From an uncultured Anaerosacchariphilus sp. (GTDB lineage: Bacteria; Bacillota; Clostridia; Lachnospirales; Lachnospiraceae), in the NCBI GenBank assembly GCA_934373375.1, contig CAKROP010000094.1, forward strand, positions 1 to 7,421: 7,421 bases of DNA, in the 5' to 3' direction. Under the pieces are notes generated by a model that saw only the letters and a list, made by a program, of their open reading frames with translations, was not told the DNA's origin and ran no database searches. Each line of letters starts with the position of its first letter. The first letter of the stretch is position 1. The position numbers and the translations under genes were made by a program. Below, in pieces: positions 7,145 through 7,421 of the stretch.

Positions 7145-7421
7145 ATAAAGCAAAAGAGTATCATGGCAAAAGGGCATTGTTTAATTTGAAACATGTGGAT
7201 GTGCTGAAGGAGTATGAGGGAAGACTGGTTATTGATTGGGGTGGAGCGACTCGAATGTGGCACCAGATAGCCACGAATGAAAAATCTATTGTGTCAATTG
7301 AGTCGAAAAATCAGAAGCCTTTTATTGGATTTGAAAATTTCATTTTATCATTTGATGAGTTAACACAGGTAATCGAAAATAATATAGACTCCGAACTATG
7401 GCAAGCGGCCTTGTATACAAA
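7135..7421 (+). CDS. N-terminal part of a probable GIY-YIG nuclease family protein (cut by window end)
   Basis: A frame open to the window edge gives 95 complete codons from ATG 7135. Residues 29-44 (GRLVIDWGGATRMWHQ), 63-76 (FIGFENFILSFDEL) and 89-93 (WQAAL) look like the segment that, in a family of bacterial GIY-YIG proteins, directly precedes the catalytic GIY-YIG domain; that domain would start just beyond base 7421, so it cannot be confirmed here. As I remember the family, many members carry roughly 100 further N-terminal residues, so this copy may be a short form or may have lost its 5' end. The frame has a stop at 7093-7095 and no convincing ribosome binding site before ATG 7135; TTG 7186 or GTG 7195 are alternatives. 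GC is clearly lower than in carAB. Such proteins are often accessory or defence-associated genes. The family call is from memory of sequence style. Confidence 0.6.
   Translation, partial: MVKYKAKEYHGKRALFNLKHVDVLKEYEGRLVIDWGGATRMWHQIATNEKSIVSIESKNQKPFIGFENFILSFDELTQVIENNIDSELWQAALYT

Noticed and set aside
6892..7263. 123-codon - strand frame across the carB end and the AT-rich spacer
   Set aside because: It would overlap the carB end and run antisense to the last gene, and its translation is a low-complexity mix typical of AT-rich sequence. The + strand frame has family resemblance.

Overview
The window looks like the chromosome of an anaerobic, moderately GC-rich Clostridia-class Firmicute, most likely a gut Lachnospiraceae-type organism. 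The evidence is the clostridial style of IlvC, CarA and CarB, strong GGAGG-type ribosome binding sites, a canonical sigma-A promoter, and a RACo-like ASKHA protein of a kind common in acetogenic and related anaerobes. This is a judgement from sequence style and I cannot name a species.

Layout, all genes on the + strand. (1) Bases 1-784: the 3' three quarters of ilvC (ketol-acid reductoisomerase); its N-terminal cofactor domain starts before the window. (2) Bases 792-2450, 7 bases after ilvC: a 552-residue ASKHA/DUF4445 protein related to corrinoid-activating RACo proteins, but without the ferredoxin domain those proteins normally carry. (3) Bases 2451-2687: a non-coding control region with a perfect 9-bp hairpin lacking a U-tract, a strong promoter (TTGAAC-17-TATAAT), a predicted transcription start at AATTTG, and a leader hairpin ending in ten Ts, with a possible 16-codon leader peptide running through it. 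(4) Bases 2688-3767 and 3760-6957: carA and carB, overlapping by 8 bases, encoding the two subunits of carbamoyl-phosphate synthetase. (5) Bases 6978-7020: a strong intrinsic terminator closing the carAB unit. (6) Bases 7021-7421: a very AT-rich stretch with helically phased A-tracts, then the start of an unrelated gene resembling the N-terminal part of a GIY-YIG nuclease family protein, cut by the window end.

ilvC and the ASKHA gene appear co-transcribed (branched-chain amino acid synthesis plus a protein of unknown role). carAB is a separate transcription unit that supplies carbamoyl phosphate for pyrimidines and arginine. Its promoter start sequence and leader terminator resemble the two UTP-sensing devices known from enterobacterial pyrBI and carAB, so the most interesting hypothesis here is pyrimidine-responsive control of carAB without an obvious PyrR-type leader. 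The composition shift after the carAB terminator suggests that the core biosynthetic block meets accessory DNA there.
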